DNA of 64,000 bases from JADHUC01 sp964623055 (GCA_964623055.1 CAZURK010000045.1:1-64000); one strand, 5' to 3'. Positions 42,748 to 52,316 are shown, numbered from the stretch's first letter. Made by a program: numbers and translations. The notes: generated from the sequence alone by a model not told the origin.

Positions 42748-43923
42748 ATGATCTCAAAACGAATGGTTGTGCGGCTTATCGCCGGCGTGGTCTTGGCGAC
42801 CGGCACATGGCGTACGGCTCTGCTGATCGCAAGCGAAGCGCGGTCGATATCGGCCGGCGAAGAGGCAAGGCAAGTCGCGGCTGCCGGTCCGACGTTGGAA
42901 GTGGCCGCACAAGGCTGCTCGCAAGAACATATTCAAGCGGCGGTGGATGAAGTGAAGGCGGCCGGCGGAGGGGTGGTTCGTATTCCGGAAGGGACGAGCG
43001 ATCACGAGGGCCAGCCGATTAGGATGCCCGACGGCATTAGCCTGATCGGCGTCGACCAGGACAAAACCGTCATTTCGAATGCCAATATCAGGATCGACGC
43101 CCGGCACTACGGCAAGCTTGACAGACCCTTCCGCGTTTCCGGTTTGCACTTGAGCGGAAACAGCCACTTGACTCTCGATACCTGCCACGACTTCCGCGTG
43201 GATCACTGCACAATTGAGTGCGCAGGCGGCAGCGCCATCGGCGTGAGCCGTTCGCATTCCTGCGTCATCGACCACTGCAGAATCAAGGTCAAGGGCTCGT
43301 TCTATGGCATCGCGATGTCCGGATCTCGTGACCCAGACTACTGGCCGGAGATCAGCGAGCTGTTGGGGAAGCCAACCGCGGTCTTTGTCGAGGACTGTGA
43401 GTTCGAGGGTGGTACGAGCTACCATGCCACCGTCGGCCACGGCGCCATTCACTACGTTCTTCGTCATTGCACGCTCGGTGGCCCCCGGTGCAGTCTTGTT
43501 GATGCACACGGTCCAGGCTACGGCCCGCCCCGCGGCACTCGCTGTGTTGAGGTTTACGAAAACCGGCTGTCGTGTGACGGCACCGGCCTGGGCCTGCGCG
43601 GCGGGGGAGGCGTCGTGTTCGGCAATACCGTCTCTGCCAAAATGGGCGTGACCCTCGTTCTTGAGAGCAAGAGCCGCGGACCCTATCCCGTGCGAGACCA
43701 GGTTCACCACCTGTGGATCTGGGAAAACACGTTCGCAGGGCTGCGCCCTGGCGAACAAGACGGCGTTCTGGTCACTAGTTGGGGAGGCACGGAGGATCTC
43801 GATCCAAAGGAGTACATCCAGCAAGGCCGGGACTATTTCTTGAGAAGACCTACTGAGGAACTCGACGGTTTCGACTACAAGCCCTACGTGTATCCACATC
43901 CGTTGACTGGGACCTTGAACTGA
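42748..43923 (+). CDS. Secreted right-handed beta-helix protein (pectate-lyase superfamily-like)
   Basis: 391 residues from ATG 42748, preceded by GGAAAGGAC; the open frame begins 11 codons earlier. An N-terminal signal anchor (VVRLIAGVVLATGTWRTALLI) leads to a first coil with IQAAVDEVKAAGGGVVRIPEG, the entry motif of pectate-lyase-superfamily-3 proteins. Later coils repeat VDHCTIECAGGSAIGVS, IDHCRIKVKGSFYGI, VFVEDCEFEGG and VEVYENRLSCDG. No catalytic residues can be named with confidence. It starts 45 bases after the lyase-like gene and 23 bases separate it from the next gene, so the three form one operon. Confidence 0.78.
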   Translation: MISKRMVVRLIAGVVLATGTWRTALLIASEARSISAGEEARQVAAAGPTLEVAAQGCSQEHIQAAVDEVKAAGGGVVRIPEGTSDHEGQPIRMPDGISLIGVDQDKTVISNANIRIDARHYGKLDRPFRVSGLHLSGNSHLTLDTCHDFRVDHCTIECAGGSAIGVSRSHSCVIDHCRIKVKGSFYGIAMSGSRDPDYWPEISELLGKPTAVFVEDCEFEGGTSYHATVGHGAIHYVLRHCTLGGPRCSLVDAHGPGYGPPRGTRCVEVYENRLSCDGTGLGLRGGGGVVFGNTVSAKMGVTLVLESKSRGPYPVRDQVHHLWIWENTFAGLRPGEQDGVLVTSWGGTEDLDPKEYIQQGRDYFLRRPTEELDGFDYKPYVYPHPLTGTLN

Positions 43924-43946
43924 AGAGTGGGAACGAGGCATACACC

Positions 43947-45242
43947 ATGAAAGAAACGCGAGAGAAGGGGGCTACACTCGGGCCAATGCGGGGGCTCGTG
44001 TCATGCTCGATCCTCCTGCTGAGCCTATCGGCTTCGTTCCGCGCTGTGGCTTCCGACCTAGTGGTTTTCCCCGCGGCAGACAATGACCGCCGGGCGCATC
44101 GAACAATCCAAGGGCCGTTGCGGCTTCATCCGGAGAATCCCCGATATTTCACGGACGGAAGTGGCCGGGCGATCTACCTGACCGGCTCGCATACCTGGCT
44201 GAACCTTCAGGACGGCGGTCCGAAGTTTCCGCCGGCCGCTTTTGACTACGACAAGTACTTCGATCTCCTGCAAAAACAGAACCACAACTTCACTCGGCTA
44301 TGGAACTGGGAGAGTCCTGTCTGGGTCTTGCCGGATTCGAGTATGATTTGGCTCGACCCGCTGCCATTCCAGCGGACTGGGCCTGGAAACGCCTCCGACG
44401 GCCGGCTGAAATTCGATCTGACCGGATTCAATCCAGGGTACTTCGATCGGTTGCGAAAACGTGTCGCTGCCGCCGGCGACCGAGGAATCTATGTCGGTAT
44501 CATGCTGTTCCAGGGATTCAGCATCTCGCGGAAAAGCAAAAGCCGCAAGGACACGCCCTGGAAATACCATCCTCTGAACCAGGCAAACAACGTGAACGGC
44601 ATTCACGGCGATTCCGACGGTGATGGCGAAGGGTACGAGACTCATGAACTGCGGATCGCGGGTGTCACGCGAGTTCAGGAAGCGTTCGTTCGCAAGGTGA
44701 TTGACGCGGTTAATAACCTAGACAACGTGATCTACGAGATCGGCAACGAGTGCCACGGCGGTTCCACCGAGTGGCAGTACCACATGATTGATTTCATCCA
44801 CGACTACGAGCGCGGCAAGCCGAAGCAACATCCCGTATGGATGAGCTTTCAATGGGACGGTATGAAAGGCTCGGGCACAAACGAGAATCTGTTCAAGAGT
44901 CCCGCGATCGCCGCTTCGCCAGGAAACGTTGCCGCGCGTGGCGACTACACAAAGGACCCGCCGCCTGGAACCGGCCGCAAGATCATGATCATCGACAGCG
45001 ACCATGTGGGCGCGACGAACCTCGACCGCGCCGCCTGGGCGTGGAAGTGTTTCACCCGAGGGTTGCATCCGATCCTTATGGACGACCCGCCCATCAAAGG
45101 TGCTACCAGGCATCCACGTTTTAAGGACACAGGGCCGGATAGCCCGGCCGCTCGCACCCGGGCTGCCATGGGTGACACGCTCCGTTTTGCCCGCCGGATG
45201 CACCTCGCCGCCATGGCACTCCCCGTATGTTGCATGGCGTGA
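43947..45242 (+). CDS. DUF4038-like putative glycoside hydrolase, C-terminally truncated
   Basis: 431 residues from ATG 43947, with a signal peptide (LVSCSILLLSLSASFRAVA). It is a clear paralogue of the protein at 12546: GPLRLHPENPRYFTDGSGRA, VYLTGSHTWLN-like, NFTRLWNWE, NNVNGIHGDSDGDGEG, and VIYEIGNECHGGS with the likely acid/base Glu. The paralogue continues about 95 residues beyond its NLVAM segment with a beta domain; here the frame ends nine residues after HLAAM, at an abrupt ALPVCCMA. The C-terminal domain is thus missing and the sequence beyond is unrelated. It may still encode the catalytic barrel, but is probably a damaged gene. Confidence 0.72.
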   Translation: MKETREKGATLGPMRGLVSCSILLLSLSASFRAVASDLVVFPAADNDRRAHRTIQGPLRLHPENPRYFTDGSGRAIYLTGSHTWLNLQDGGPKFPPAAFDYDKYFDLLQKQNHNFTRLWNWESPVWVLPDSSMIWLDPLPFQRTGPGNASDGRLKFDLTGFNPGYFDRLRKRVAAAGDRGIYVGIMLFQGFSISRKSKSRKDTPWKYHPLNQANNVNGIHGDSDGDGEGYETHELRIAGVTRVQEAFVRKVIDAVNNLDNVIYEIGNECHGGSTEWQYHMIDFIHDYERGKPKQHPVWMSFQWDGMKGSGTNENLFKSPAIAASPGNVAARGDYTKDPPPGTGRKIMIIDSDHVGATNLDRAAWAWKCFTRGLHPILMDDPPIKGATRHPRFKDTGPDSPAARTRAAMGDTLRFARRMHLAAMALPVCCMA

Positions 45243-45261
45243 AGTTCGGCCGAGCGGACGA

Positions 45262-46901
45262 CTATGTCATGCTGACAATCACACAGACCAACAATGGCCT
45301 CGGCCAGTGGTGGCGACTAGCCAACTTTGGGTTTTTCGGATCACTTACGTCAACGATGAACAAACCGTCCTCACGCGAGGTGATGTACGCGAACCCGTCG
45401 TCAACGACGATCTGACGCACGCGGCCGAGTCCACTAAGTTCCCCCATTGGGCGCGGCCTGCCGGGTTTGTTGATGTCCAACACGTGCAACGTGCGATTGC
45501 CAATCGCGTAGGCCCGCGCACCCTCGATCGTCACGTCCATCGTTGGACCGATCCCAACGTTGAACGTGTTCGCAAGTGGCGGTCCGAAATCGGATGATCC
45601 GGCGAACAGATTCGGATGCCTGTGGTAGTACGCATAGGCATGCAGGGCAACGGTCGTGAACAGGTAATGCGTCTCCGCGGCGGAGATTTTTTGCAGGTCC
45701 ACGGTCGTTAACATCTTCCAGATCGTTGGCAGGTCGCGGCGGATCAGTTCGGCGCGTTCGCTCATCAGTACCAAGTGATAGCCGCCGAGCGGGAAGCGAA
45801 CGTGAGCGAGCGCGGTCAATCCGCTCTTGTCATCGAGCATTTCCGGGCGGAACAGGTTCCATGCCGCCTCCGCGCCCCGCAACTCTGATCCGCCCCAGTT
45901 GTACTTGTCGGCCAACGCCGCCCAATCGTCTTCGCTGTGGTATTTGCGGTAGAACGGGCCCGGGAAGTCACGATCAAGCTGCATCTTCGCACTCTGGGCC
46001 AGCAGGTCACTGATCACAGTGCGCTTCTCAGCATCCTCAAGGAAGTGCAGGTAGGCGTTCAGTCGGAAACCACTCTGGTTGGCGTAGATTGGATGCCCAT
46101 TTAGCTCGACATGATCGCCGGTGTGAAGGAGCTGCCAGCGCAGGCGTCGCGCTCGGCGAGGAAATCGTCGTGCAACGTCAGCCAGTGCTCGTCGCCAGTA
46201 CCCTTGTACAGCGCGTACACAGTGGGGATGAGGATCGAAACGTGATTGTTGCGAAATCCTTTCCATGAAAACCCAACGTGAGACTGGGTCACGCCGTCAG
46301 CCGCCTTGATCGAAAAGCCATACTTCTCTAGCCGCCGTCCGATCGCATCCAGTTTTTGCGCGATCCACTGCTTGTCTTCGGTGGTGGCCAGATCGCTGTT
46401 GGCGTAGCGGGCCAGCGCGATGATATACGTCGTGTGCTGGTCCATCGACGAGTCGTCGTAGTATGCCGAGTGATCATCCGGGTGAGGCCCGCGCGGCACG
46501 AGTCCTTCGACCGGGCAGATTCCGCCAATGAATTTCAGAGCAGAGTACAGCTCCTCGGCCTTGCGCCGCAGGTACGGATCTGGCGCCGCCTCGTGTGCAT
46601 CAAGCAGTGCGACCAGCGTGTGTCCACAATGCAACGCAGTGTCTGCGATCCGCGACCCGTAACCCCACGGTGCCGGCTCGCGCGCCTTGATCTCCTCCGG
46701 TGTCGTCCAATTTCCCTTTGTAGACAGCTCCGCACCATACAACACATAGGTTCTCGGGTGCTGAAACTGCTCGAAGTATTTCTTGGCCAACTCGAAGGTG
46801 CATGTGTTGAGTTCGTTACGTGTAAAGGGCGCATCTGCCGCGTGCGAGGCACCCACTGCCACCACGATCGCACCAAACCATACCGCACGAAAAGCACACA
46901 T
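45262..46901 (-). pseudogene. Helix-rich secreted protein with LVIVD repeats, frameshifted and 3'-truncated
   Basis: Two overlapping minus-strand frames belong to one gene. The first (46901-46101) has a signal peptide (VVWFGAIVVAVG-like) and helical stretches (LNTCTFELAKKYFEQF, YIIALARYANSD), and breaks at AERDACAGSS. The second frame resumes the protein (WQLLHTGDHVELNGHPIY) and continues to two LVIVD repeats (LHVLDINKPGRPRPMGEL and GLFIVDVSDPKNPKLAS). The frame change lies within about 46135-46148. After the second LVIVD repeat the sequence becomes unrelated (near 45335) and stops, although such proteins normally carry more repeats. Both a real lesion and a base-calling error are possible for the frameshift; the 3' truncation is independent. 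Confidence 0.7.
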
Positions 46902-47154
46902 ATTTCAATTCCGGAGGGCACATAGGATTTGCACAACAAACACCAAGTGCACGAGCAACCTTCGATGGGCCACCATTCTATGCGGACTCGCTGGTCGATG
47001 TGACCCACGCGCCGATTGCCAGCCAGTTTTCACCGGTCAGATACTGCAGTGTCGACGGACGCCCTCGGGCCGCTGGTGCGGGGAAGACAAGGGAACCGGC
47101 GCGGGGCAGGCGCATTTTATTGACTCGGAGAGCGAGTAACGGTAGCGGGGTGTG
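46902..47154. other. Intergenic region upstream of a RAYT remnant
   Basis: No coding sequence is evident. The last ~50 bases (ACTCGGAGAGCGAGTAACGG) contain a small dyad and directly precede the transposase remnant, where REP-like elements are normally found. Confidence 0.35.
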
Positions 47155-47334
47155 ATGCCAAGAACCTCGCGTGTTGCCCCTGGCGGGATGGTTTTTCATG
47201 TGCTGAATCGTGGCGTCGGTCGAATGCGGTTGTTCGATGACGACGATGATTACGCGGAATGGCCACAAGAAACGCGAAAAGACGCAAAAAGGGATGTAGA
47301 CAAGCGACGGCTCCGATTGGAAAATTCATCGTGA
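47155..47334 (+). pseudogene. N-terminal fragment of a REP-associated tyrosine transposase (RAYT, Y1 family)
   Basis: The ATG at 47155 opens MPRTSRVAPGGMVFHVLNRG, the characteristic start of planctomycete RAYT/Y1 transposases (PF01797), where the first HUH-type helix and strand are formed. Similarity stops after about 33 residues (VGRMRLFDDDDDYAEW), exactly where a palindromic element begins; the rest of the frame is Lys/Arg-rich noise. The catalytic HUH motif and Tyr are gone, so it is inactive. Confidence 0.7.
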
Positions 47335-47351
47335 CTTTTCGTGGCTATTCC
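47256..47351. repeat. Palindromic element truncating the transposase remnant
   Basis: GGAATGGCCAC (47256-47266) and GTGGCTATTCC (47341-47351) pair at 10 of 11 positions. An A-rich segment with repeated ACGC(A/G)AAA words lies inside. The left end coincides with the point where RAYT similarity is lost. Confidence 0.5.
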
Positions 47352-47466
47352 TCCTATGCGCGCTCAGTCTGAATACATTAGAGTCTGCCGATCGCCCAAT
47401 GAAAGCGTTGCGTCGTTGTGTGCATCGCAGTCAGCCGTACGGCAGCGATCACTGGATCAACTAGGC

Positions 47467-47533
47467 GTAGGGCCGGTTCCCACCGGCCGATCGAATGACG
47501 ATCAAGCGCCCGGCCGGTAGGAACCGGCCCTAC
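47467..47533. repeat. 23-bp near-perfect palindrome in a 357-base intergenic region
   Basis: Arms at 47467-47489 and 47511-47533 pair at 22 of 23 positions around a 21-base loop (core GGGCCGGTTCC). It lies between the RAYT remnant and the broken DUF1553 gene. The remaining sequence from 47335 to 47691 shows no gene; an AT-richer stretch with repeated GATT words lies at 47580-47620. Confidence 0.75.
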
Positions 47534-47691
47534 TCGACTCGACTCGTTGATTTTCAGCTCGCCGCGCGACAGTGAAGTAATGGATTAATGACTGTCGATT
47601 GATGATTTTTGATTTGCGAAGTCGGAGTGCAGTGCCGACCATGCCCGCATCCGTCAAGGTCGGCCGGATGAAGAAACGGTAAATGGAATGA

Positions 47692-49281
47692 TACGATTGC
47701 AGCTTCCGAACTCCTCCGGTGAATTTCTATCGCGCGACCCAGGACCGCGATCCCGACACTCTTGCAGGAGCGGTCGCACTGACGTTCATGGGGGCCCGCA
47801 ACACGCACTGGGACGAACAACGTCGCCGAGAGATGGCAGCCTTTTTTTCACGACTCGCCTTCAAGAGCACTCAGGAGTGGAAGGAAGAGATCGTTTGTTG
47901 GAACTGGGAACCGCTAGATGTTCCCGACGTGGTTTTCCCGGACGGTACGCAATCGCAAGTTTCTGCAAACGAGGATCCCCGTCAGGTTTTCGCCGATTGG
48001 CTGATCACGCGAGAAAATCCGTGGTTTGCGCACAGCGTGGTTAATCGCGTATGGTTTTGGCTGTTAGGAAGAGGCATCGTTCACGAGCCGGACGACATGG
48101 GACCGGACAATCCCGCCTCGAATTCCGCCCTGCTCGATTATTTGGCGGAAGAACTGCGCAGGGCAGACTACGATCTGAAACACATCTACCGGATGATTCT
48201 CAATTCTCACACCTATCAGCAATCTTCGGTTCAGAACGTCGCGCATCCTGAGGCGGAAGCGCTCTTCGCACACTACTTGATGCGCCGAATCGAGGCGGAG
48301 GTATTGGAGGACGCCTTGTGCCGAATATTTCGTGTCGATGTCGGCTATCAGAGTGACATTCCTGAACCGAGTGCGTACATCCCGCCACAGCAAAGCACCG
48401 TTTCACTGGCGGATGGCAGCATTTCGAGTCCTTTCCTCAAGACGTTTGGGCGTCCTTCAAGAGATCGCGGATTCGAGTTGGACCGCAAAAACGACGTCAC
48501 CGAATCGCATCGCCTGTTTTTCATCAATTCGACGGAACTGAATGGTTGGATCAATGAGAATTGGTGGATTCGCAATGCGGTCGCGATGGCTGATCGACAC
48601 GGTCGTCGGGAAGCTGGCCGGCGTCGGCCGCGGCTAAACAACATGAGCGGGATCCAGTTCGGCGTCACCAGCGAAGGCAAGTTCGTCATGCCGCGTGTGT
48701 TCTACTTCCAGACGGTGCTGGACATGTTCGAGGGTCTCGACGGCCACGCCTCGTACCGCGAGTACGGCGTCGACGCCCGCTTTATGCGGCTGCGAGCCAA
48801 GGCCGCGCGGATTCAGGCGACGTACGAATCGTTCACACTGCATGGGAAGTCCAAAGCCAATTTCACAGCCGCGATTGCCTCGCCGGCACCGAAGATTCGC
48901 AATCGTAGCGTGCTTTACGCGAAGTCCTACGAGCGCGAGGGTAGCCAAATCGTCGCGCTTGGCAACGACGGCATCGACCGCATTTTCGTGACGCTCACGT
49001 TCACCAACATCGAAGGCGGCAAATCAGTATGGCTCGTCGATCGCATTGCCGGAACGATATTCGGCGGCAAGGACGGCTTCGGCGCCGACCAGTTGACGCG
49101 GGGCGTGCTGATCGATATCCCGCACAAGGAGTTTCGGATCCTGGAGGTCCATCGCGAGCTGACCGATCCCGCGTTTCACGCGTTCGTCACGTTCGACGAT
49201 ACCGAGGTCCGCGCTAAGCTCGATGCCGACAAGAACCGTCTGGCCGACAAGGCAAAGCGGCTAGAATCGCTGGCAGAATAG
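47692..49281 (+). CDS. Chimeric ORF: DUF1553 fragment joined to the C-terminus of another protein
   Basis: The frame opens after a stop at 47689 without a start or signal; GTG 47719 is the first possible start. Residues up to position 48566 are the middle of a planctomycete DUF1549/DUF1553 protein: VNFYRATQDRDPDTLAGAVA, FADWLITRENPWFAHSVVNR, LLGRGIVHEPDDMGPDNPAS, LNSHTYQQSS, RRIEAEVLEDALCRI and LFFINSTELNGW. The DUF1549 part is missing. From 48567 the similarity changes: no 'LSRYPT' tail follows. Instead a beta-rich C-terminal domain appears (YREYGVDARFMRLRAKAARI, VTLTFTNIEGGKSVWLVDRI, FRILEVHRELTDPAFHAF). The missing DUF1553 tail lies on the other strand at 56644-56851. The chimera is probably not functional. 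Confidence 0.72.
   Translation, partial: YDCSFRTPPVNFYRATQDRDPDTLAGAVALTFMGARNTHWDEQRRREMAAFFSRLAFKSTQEWKEEIVCWNWEPLDVPDVVFPDGTQSQVSANEDPRQVFADWLITRENPWFAHSVVNRVWFWLLGRGIVHEPDDMGPDNPASNSALLDYLAEELRRADYDLKHIYRMILNSHTYQQSSVQNVAHPEAEALFAHYLMRRIEAEVLEDALCRIFRVDVGYQSDIPEPSAYIPPQQSTVSLADGSISSPFLKTFGRPSRDRGFELDRKNDVTESHRLFFINSTELNGWINENWWIRNAVAMADRHGRREAGRRRPRLNNMSGIQFGVTSEGKFVMPRVFYFQTVLDMFEGLDGHASYREYGVDARFMRLRAKAARIQATYESFTLHGKSKANFTAAIASPAPKIRNRSVLYAKSYEREGSQIVALGNDGIDRIFVTLTFTNIEGGKSVWLVDRIAGTIFGGKDGFGADQLTRGVLIDIPHKEFRILEVHRELTDPAFHAFVTFDDTEVRAKLDADKNRLADKAKRLESLAE
48567..48575 (+). other. Left breakpoint of a proposed 8.3-kb inversion
   Basis: The 9-mer GATTCGCAA lies where the DUF1553 similarity ends. 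Its exact inverted copy is at 56843-56851. In both genes it is read in the same phase as -ATT-CGC- (Ile-Arg), so exchange keeps both frames open. Confidence 0.6.
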
Positions 49282-49467
49282 ATGCATGGTCTGCCGGTTT
49301 GAACCGCGCGTTCGGCCATTGTACGATGCTGTCGTTCCATCGTTCTGTTCGTCAAGCAAGGAGTCCGATTTCGCCAAGAACCTGGAGCTGCAACTCCGAG
49401 ATTGGCAGCAATCGGTACTCAAAAGTTTGACCGGCGCCGACTACCCCTAGTGATGACTGGCTATAGA

Positions 49468-50748
49468 ATGAACCGCATTGTCCTTTTCATTTGCATCACG
49501 CTCAACCCAGGCCTTTTCGCCATGGGCGATGCTGACGTGCCTGGCGATTGGCGGCGGAGTGAGCCGCTCAGCGCTATCTACCTGCCCACCATCGACAGCA
49601 AGAACGATCGCTGCAACCAGCAGGTTGTCGGCATCGTAACCAGGGGCGGCTCCTATGTGGTCACATGGACGATGGCCAGTGAAGAGGGTAAACCCGACCA
49701 GCGCGTTGTCATCAGCCGCAGCACGGACACCGGCAAGACCTGGAGTCCGCCCAAGCAGATCGACGGCCACACGCAGAGAAACCCCGGCGCCGCCTCGTAT
49801 GGCGGGCTATTCCAGGTTCCGAAAAGCGGCCGCATTTACTGCTTCTACTTGAAGAACGATCCCAACGTCATCACCGTTCGGCGCGACGTTACCGGCTGGC
49901 TCAAGTGGCAGTGCTCCGACGACGACGGCGTCACTTGGAGCCGCGTCGATGCTCGCTTTGACATGGGCCGGGGCGAATGGACGCCTGATGATTCCGACAT
50001 CCCCACCAGTTGGATCGGCATCTACTCGCCGCACGCAACCACTCAAGGAGACGTGCTCTTTTCCTTCGCTCGATACGGCTTGAAGAAGAAGGGCAACCAA
50101 GGCTATGGCAACTGGATGACTGAAGTCTATTTCCTGCGGCTCGACAACATCCTCACCGAACCCAATCCCGAAAAACTGACGTTTACCGTTTTACCCAACG
50201 GGCCGCAGGGACTGCGGATTGAGCGCGCCGAAGGGATGTATTGGGGCAACGAACCTTCGTGGATCGAACTCAGCGACGGTCGCCTCATGACCGCCATCCG
50301 TACACGTAGCAATGCCGTTTACTACGCCCTGTCCAGCGACCAAGGCGAAACTTGGACGACGCCCAAGCCGCTTCGCTACCGCGATGGGGGCAAACCGGTC
50401 CTCAACCCAAACGCGCCATGTCCCATGATCAAGCTCAGCGGCGGACAGATCGTGCTGTTCTTCTACAACGCCAAACAAGGCAACACATTCGGGCCGCGCA
50501 ACCCGATTTGGATTACCGTCGGCCGGGAAACTCTCGATGCCCGGCAACCCGTCACTTTTGACGAACCGGTGAAATTCATGGAAGTGAAGGACGCCCCACC
50601 CCTGGGCTCGACTTACATCCAAATCGCCTCGTACTCCTCCCTGGTCGAGCACGACGGCCAGGTGCTGCTTTTCTACAACGACTGCAAGCATTGGGTGCTT
50701 TTCAAGCACGTGCCCCGCGAACTGCTGACCGTAGACGCCAAGCCTTGA
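49468..50748 (+). CDS. Secreted BNR/Asp-box sialidase-like protein
   Basis: 426 residues from ATG 49468, with a signal peptide (IVLFICITLNPGLFAMG); the frame extends back to 49402. Three Asp-boxes are visible (SRSTDTGKTWSPP, SDDDGVTWS and SSDQGETWTTP), marking blades of a six-bladed exo-alpha-sialidase-type propeller. SYGGLFQVPKSGRIYCFY, NEPSWIELSDGRLMTAIRT and MIKLSGGQIVLFFYNA fit further strands. True sialidases need an Arg triad and a Tyr nucleophile, which could not be assigned; it may act on other sugars. It lies wholly inside the proposed inverted segment; in the restored order it would follow the glycosidase gene on the same strand. Confidence 0.8.
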   Translation: MNRIVLFICITLNPGLFAMGDADVPGDWRRSEPLSAIYLPTIDSKNDRCNQQVVGIVTRGGSYVVTWTMASEEGKPDQRVVISRSTDTGKTWSPPKQIDGHTQRNPGAASYGGLFQVPKSGRIYCFYLKNDPNVITVRRDVTGWLKWQCSDDDGVTWSRVDARFDMGRGEWTPDDSDIPTSWIGIYSPHATTQGDVLFSFARYGLKKKGNQGYGNWMTEVYFLRLDNILTEPNPEKLTFTVLPNGPQGLRIERAEGMYWGNEPSWIELSDGRLMTAIRTRSNAVYYALSSDQGETWTTPKPLRYRDGGKPVLNPNAPCPMIKLSGGQIVLFFYNAKQGNTFGPRNPIWITVGRETLDARQPVTFDEPVKFMEVKDAPPLGSTYIQIASYSSLVEHDGQVLLFYNDCKHWVLFKHVPRELLTVDAKP

Positions 50749-50819
50749 ACGAAAGGGCGTCCGGATCGAAGAGCCATTGCCCGGCGCGTTGGGTCGTGCT
50801 TCTGATACTTCCGTAAGCC

Positions 50820-52316
50820 TCAGACGTCTTCCGGCTTGGGCACCACAAACGGGGCCCGGTACTCCCGCGTCAGCATCGCATTGGCTTCGTCGTTGTCGAT
50901 GAACGTTTCCGACTCCGGATCGAACTTCAACAGCGGACCGATCGAGAATGGTGTTCGGTCGAGATCGACGCCGTACTTCTCGGTCTTCTCCACAATTCGT
51001 TCGAGGGTCGACACGTTGTCGTCGAGGCTCTTGATCCGCTTGACCCGCTCTGTCAGGTCGGCGACCGAGATCTTATCCTCTTCGCCCAGGTAGTAGGAGA
51101 TGTTGCCGATATGACTCAGGCCCGCCGAGAGGTGGCCGCAGCGTGCATCCGAATTCAGGAGCGACGGATCGTCCGCGACGACGGCATCCAGGAAGTTCGC
51201 AAAATGGTTCCCGCTGCCCTTGAACTCCTCGGTCTTATTCCCCTCCAGATCGAACGCGGCCGAGTAGCCGTAAGAGGACTGTACGACGTATCCTTTGCTA
51301 CCGTGAGAAATCACGCCCACCTTGGCGCCGCGAACCGCTGGCGTATCAAGCCCGTAGGTTTCGAACACGATGCACTTATCGCCGTAATCGTATGTGGTGG
51401 TCTCGATGTTGCCCGTGTCGCCGGCATCGACAAAATTCGGATCGTTGTTTTCGATGTCGTACCCAAGTCGACCGCCCCAGGTGATCACCGAATTGGGGAA
51501 TCGGTCGATCGCCAGATGCCAGCGTGCGATATCCGTTTGATGCGGCCCCTGATTGCCCAGGTCGCCGTTTCCGTACAACCGCTGCCAGTGCCAGTCGTAA
51601 TGGAATCTGGGCCGAGTCGGCGGCGTCAACGGCGCCGGACCACTCCACAGATTGTAGTTCACCTCTTTCGGAACTTCATACGTTCCCAGCGGTCCGATCG
51701 ACTTGCGGCGTCGATAGCAGAGTCCTCTAGCGAATTTGACTTCGCCAATCCCGCCCTCATGGATGAACCGGACCGCGTTGATGTTGGAAGGGTTCGAGCG
51801 ACATTGCGTTCCCACCTGGCAACACCTTTTGTACTTCAACGCGGCAGCCACCAACGCTTGACCTTCGTGGACATTGTGAGAGATCGGCTTCTCCAGATAG
51901 CAGTGCTTATTCGCCTGCATCGCCCAGACACCACAAAGCGCGTGCCAATGGTTGGACGACGCGTTGCTGACCACGTCCACGGCCGCATCGTCCAAGGCCT
52001 CTCGCATGTCGATCACGAACTTCGGCCGGACGCCGTTCTGTTTCTCCGCGATCTGGTCGCACTTCGCCTCCTTCGTCGAGTCTGGGTCGCAGAGGTAGCG
52101 AATCTCCGTGCGGGGGTCGTTGAGCCATTCTTTGCAGTGACTTCCCCATCCGCGACCACCGATGCCCACCACGCAGACCCCGATCTTCTCATTCGCGCTC
52201 GTCCGGGCCGCAGCCTGTTGCGGAAGAATGCTGCCAACTCCAGCCGCAGCAGCACCGGCCGCCGTAACGGCAAACATCGAGTCTTCCAGAAAACGTCGTC
52301 GTGAAATGCGGGACAC
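50820..52316 (-). CDS. Gfo/Idh/MocA family oxidoreductase with twin-arginine signal
   Basis: About 498 residues from GTG 52316, which has GGGAG properly spaced and gives an N-terminus with SRISRRRFLED; the ATG at 52352 is the alternative. The signal is followed by an NAD-binding Rossmann start (IGVCVVGIGGRGWG), NASSNHWHAL, and the family hallmark CYLEKPIS, whose Lys takes part in catalysis. The C-terminal half carries NGDLGNQGPHQTDIARW, typical of the planctomycete exported group. These enzymes oxidise or hydrolyse sugars with a tightly bound cofactor; the substrate here is unknown. The gene appears intact, unlike most neighbours. Confidence 0.9.
   Translation of the reverse strand: MSRISRRRFLEDSMFAVTAAGAAAAGVGSILPQQAAARTSANEKIGVCVVGIGGRGWGSHCKEWLNDPRTEIRYLCDPDSTKEAKCDQIAEKQNGVRPKFVIDMREALDDAAVDVVSNASSNHWHALCGVWAMQANKHCYLEKPISHNVHEGQALVAAALKYKRCCQVGTQCRSNPSNINAVRFIHEGGIGEVKFARGLCYRRRKSIGPLGTYEVPKEVNYNLWSGPAPLTPPTRPRFHYDWHWQRLYGNGDLGNQGPHQTDIARWHLAIDRFPNSVITWGGRLGYDIENNDPNFVDAGDTGNIETTTYDYGDKCIVFETYGLDTPAVRGAKVGVISHGSKGYVVQSSYGYSAAFDLEGNKTEEFKGSGNHFANFLDAVVADDPSLLNSDARCGHLSAGLSHIGNISYYLGEEDKISVADLTERVKRIKSLDDNVSTLERIVEKTEKYGVDLDRTPFSIGPLLKFDPESETFIDNDEANAMLTREYRAPFVVPKPEDV

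Noticed and set aside
42754..43941. 395-codon minus-strand frame
   Set aside because: Shadow of the beta-helix gene; the plus strand shows repeated beta-helix coils.
51111..52304. 397-codon plus-strand frame
   Set aside because: Shadow of the Gfo/Idh/MocA oxidoreductase, whose motifs are unmistakable.
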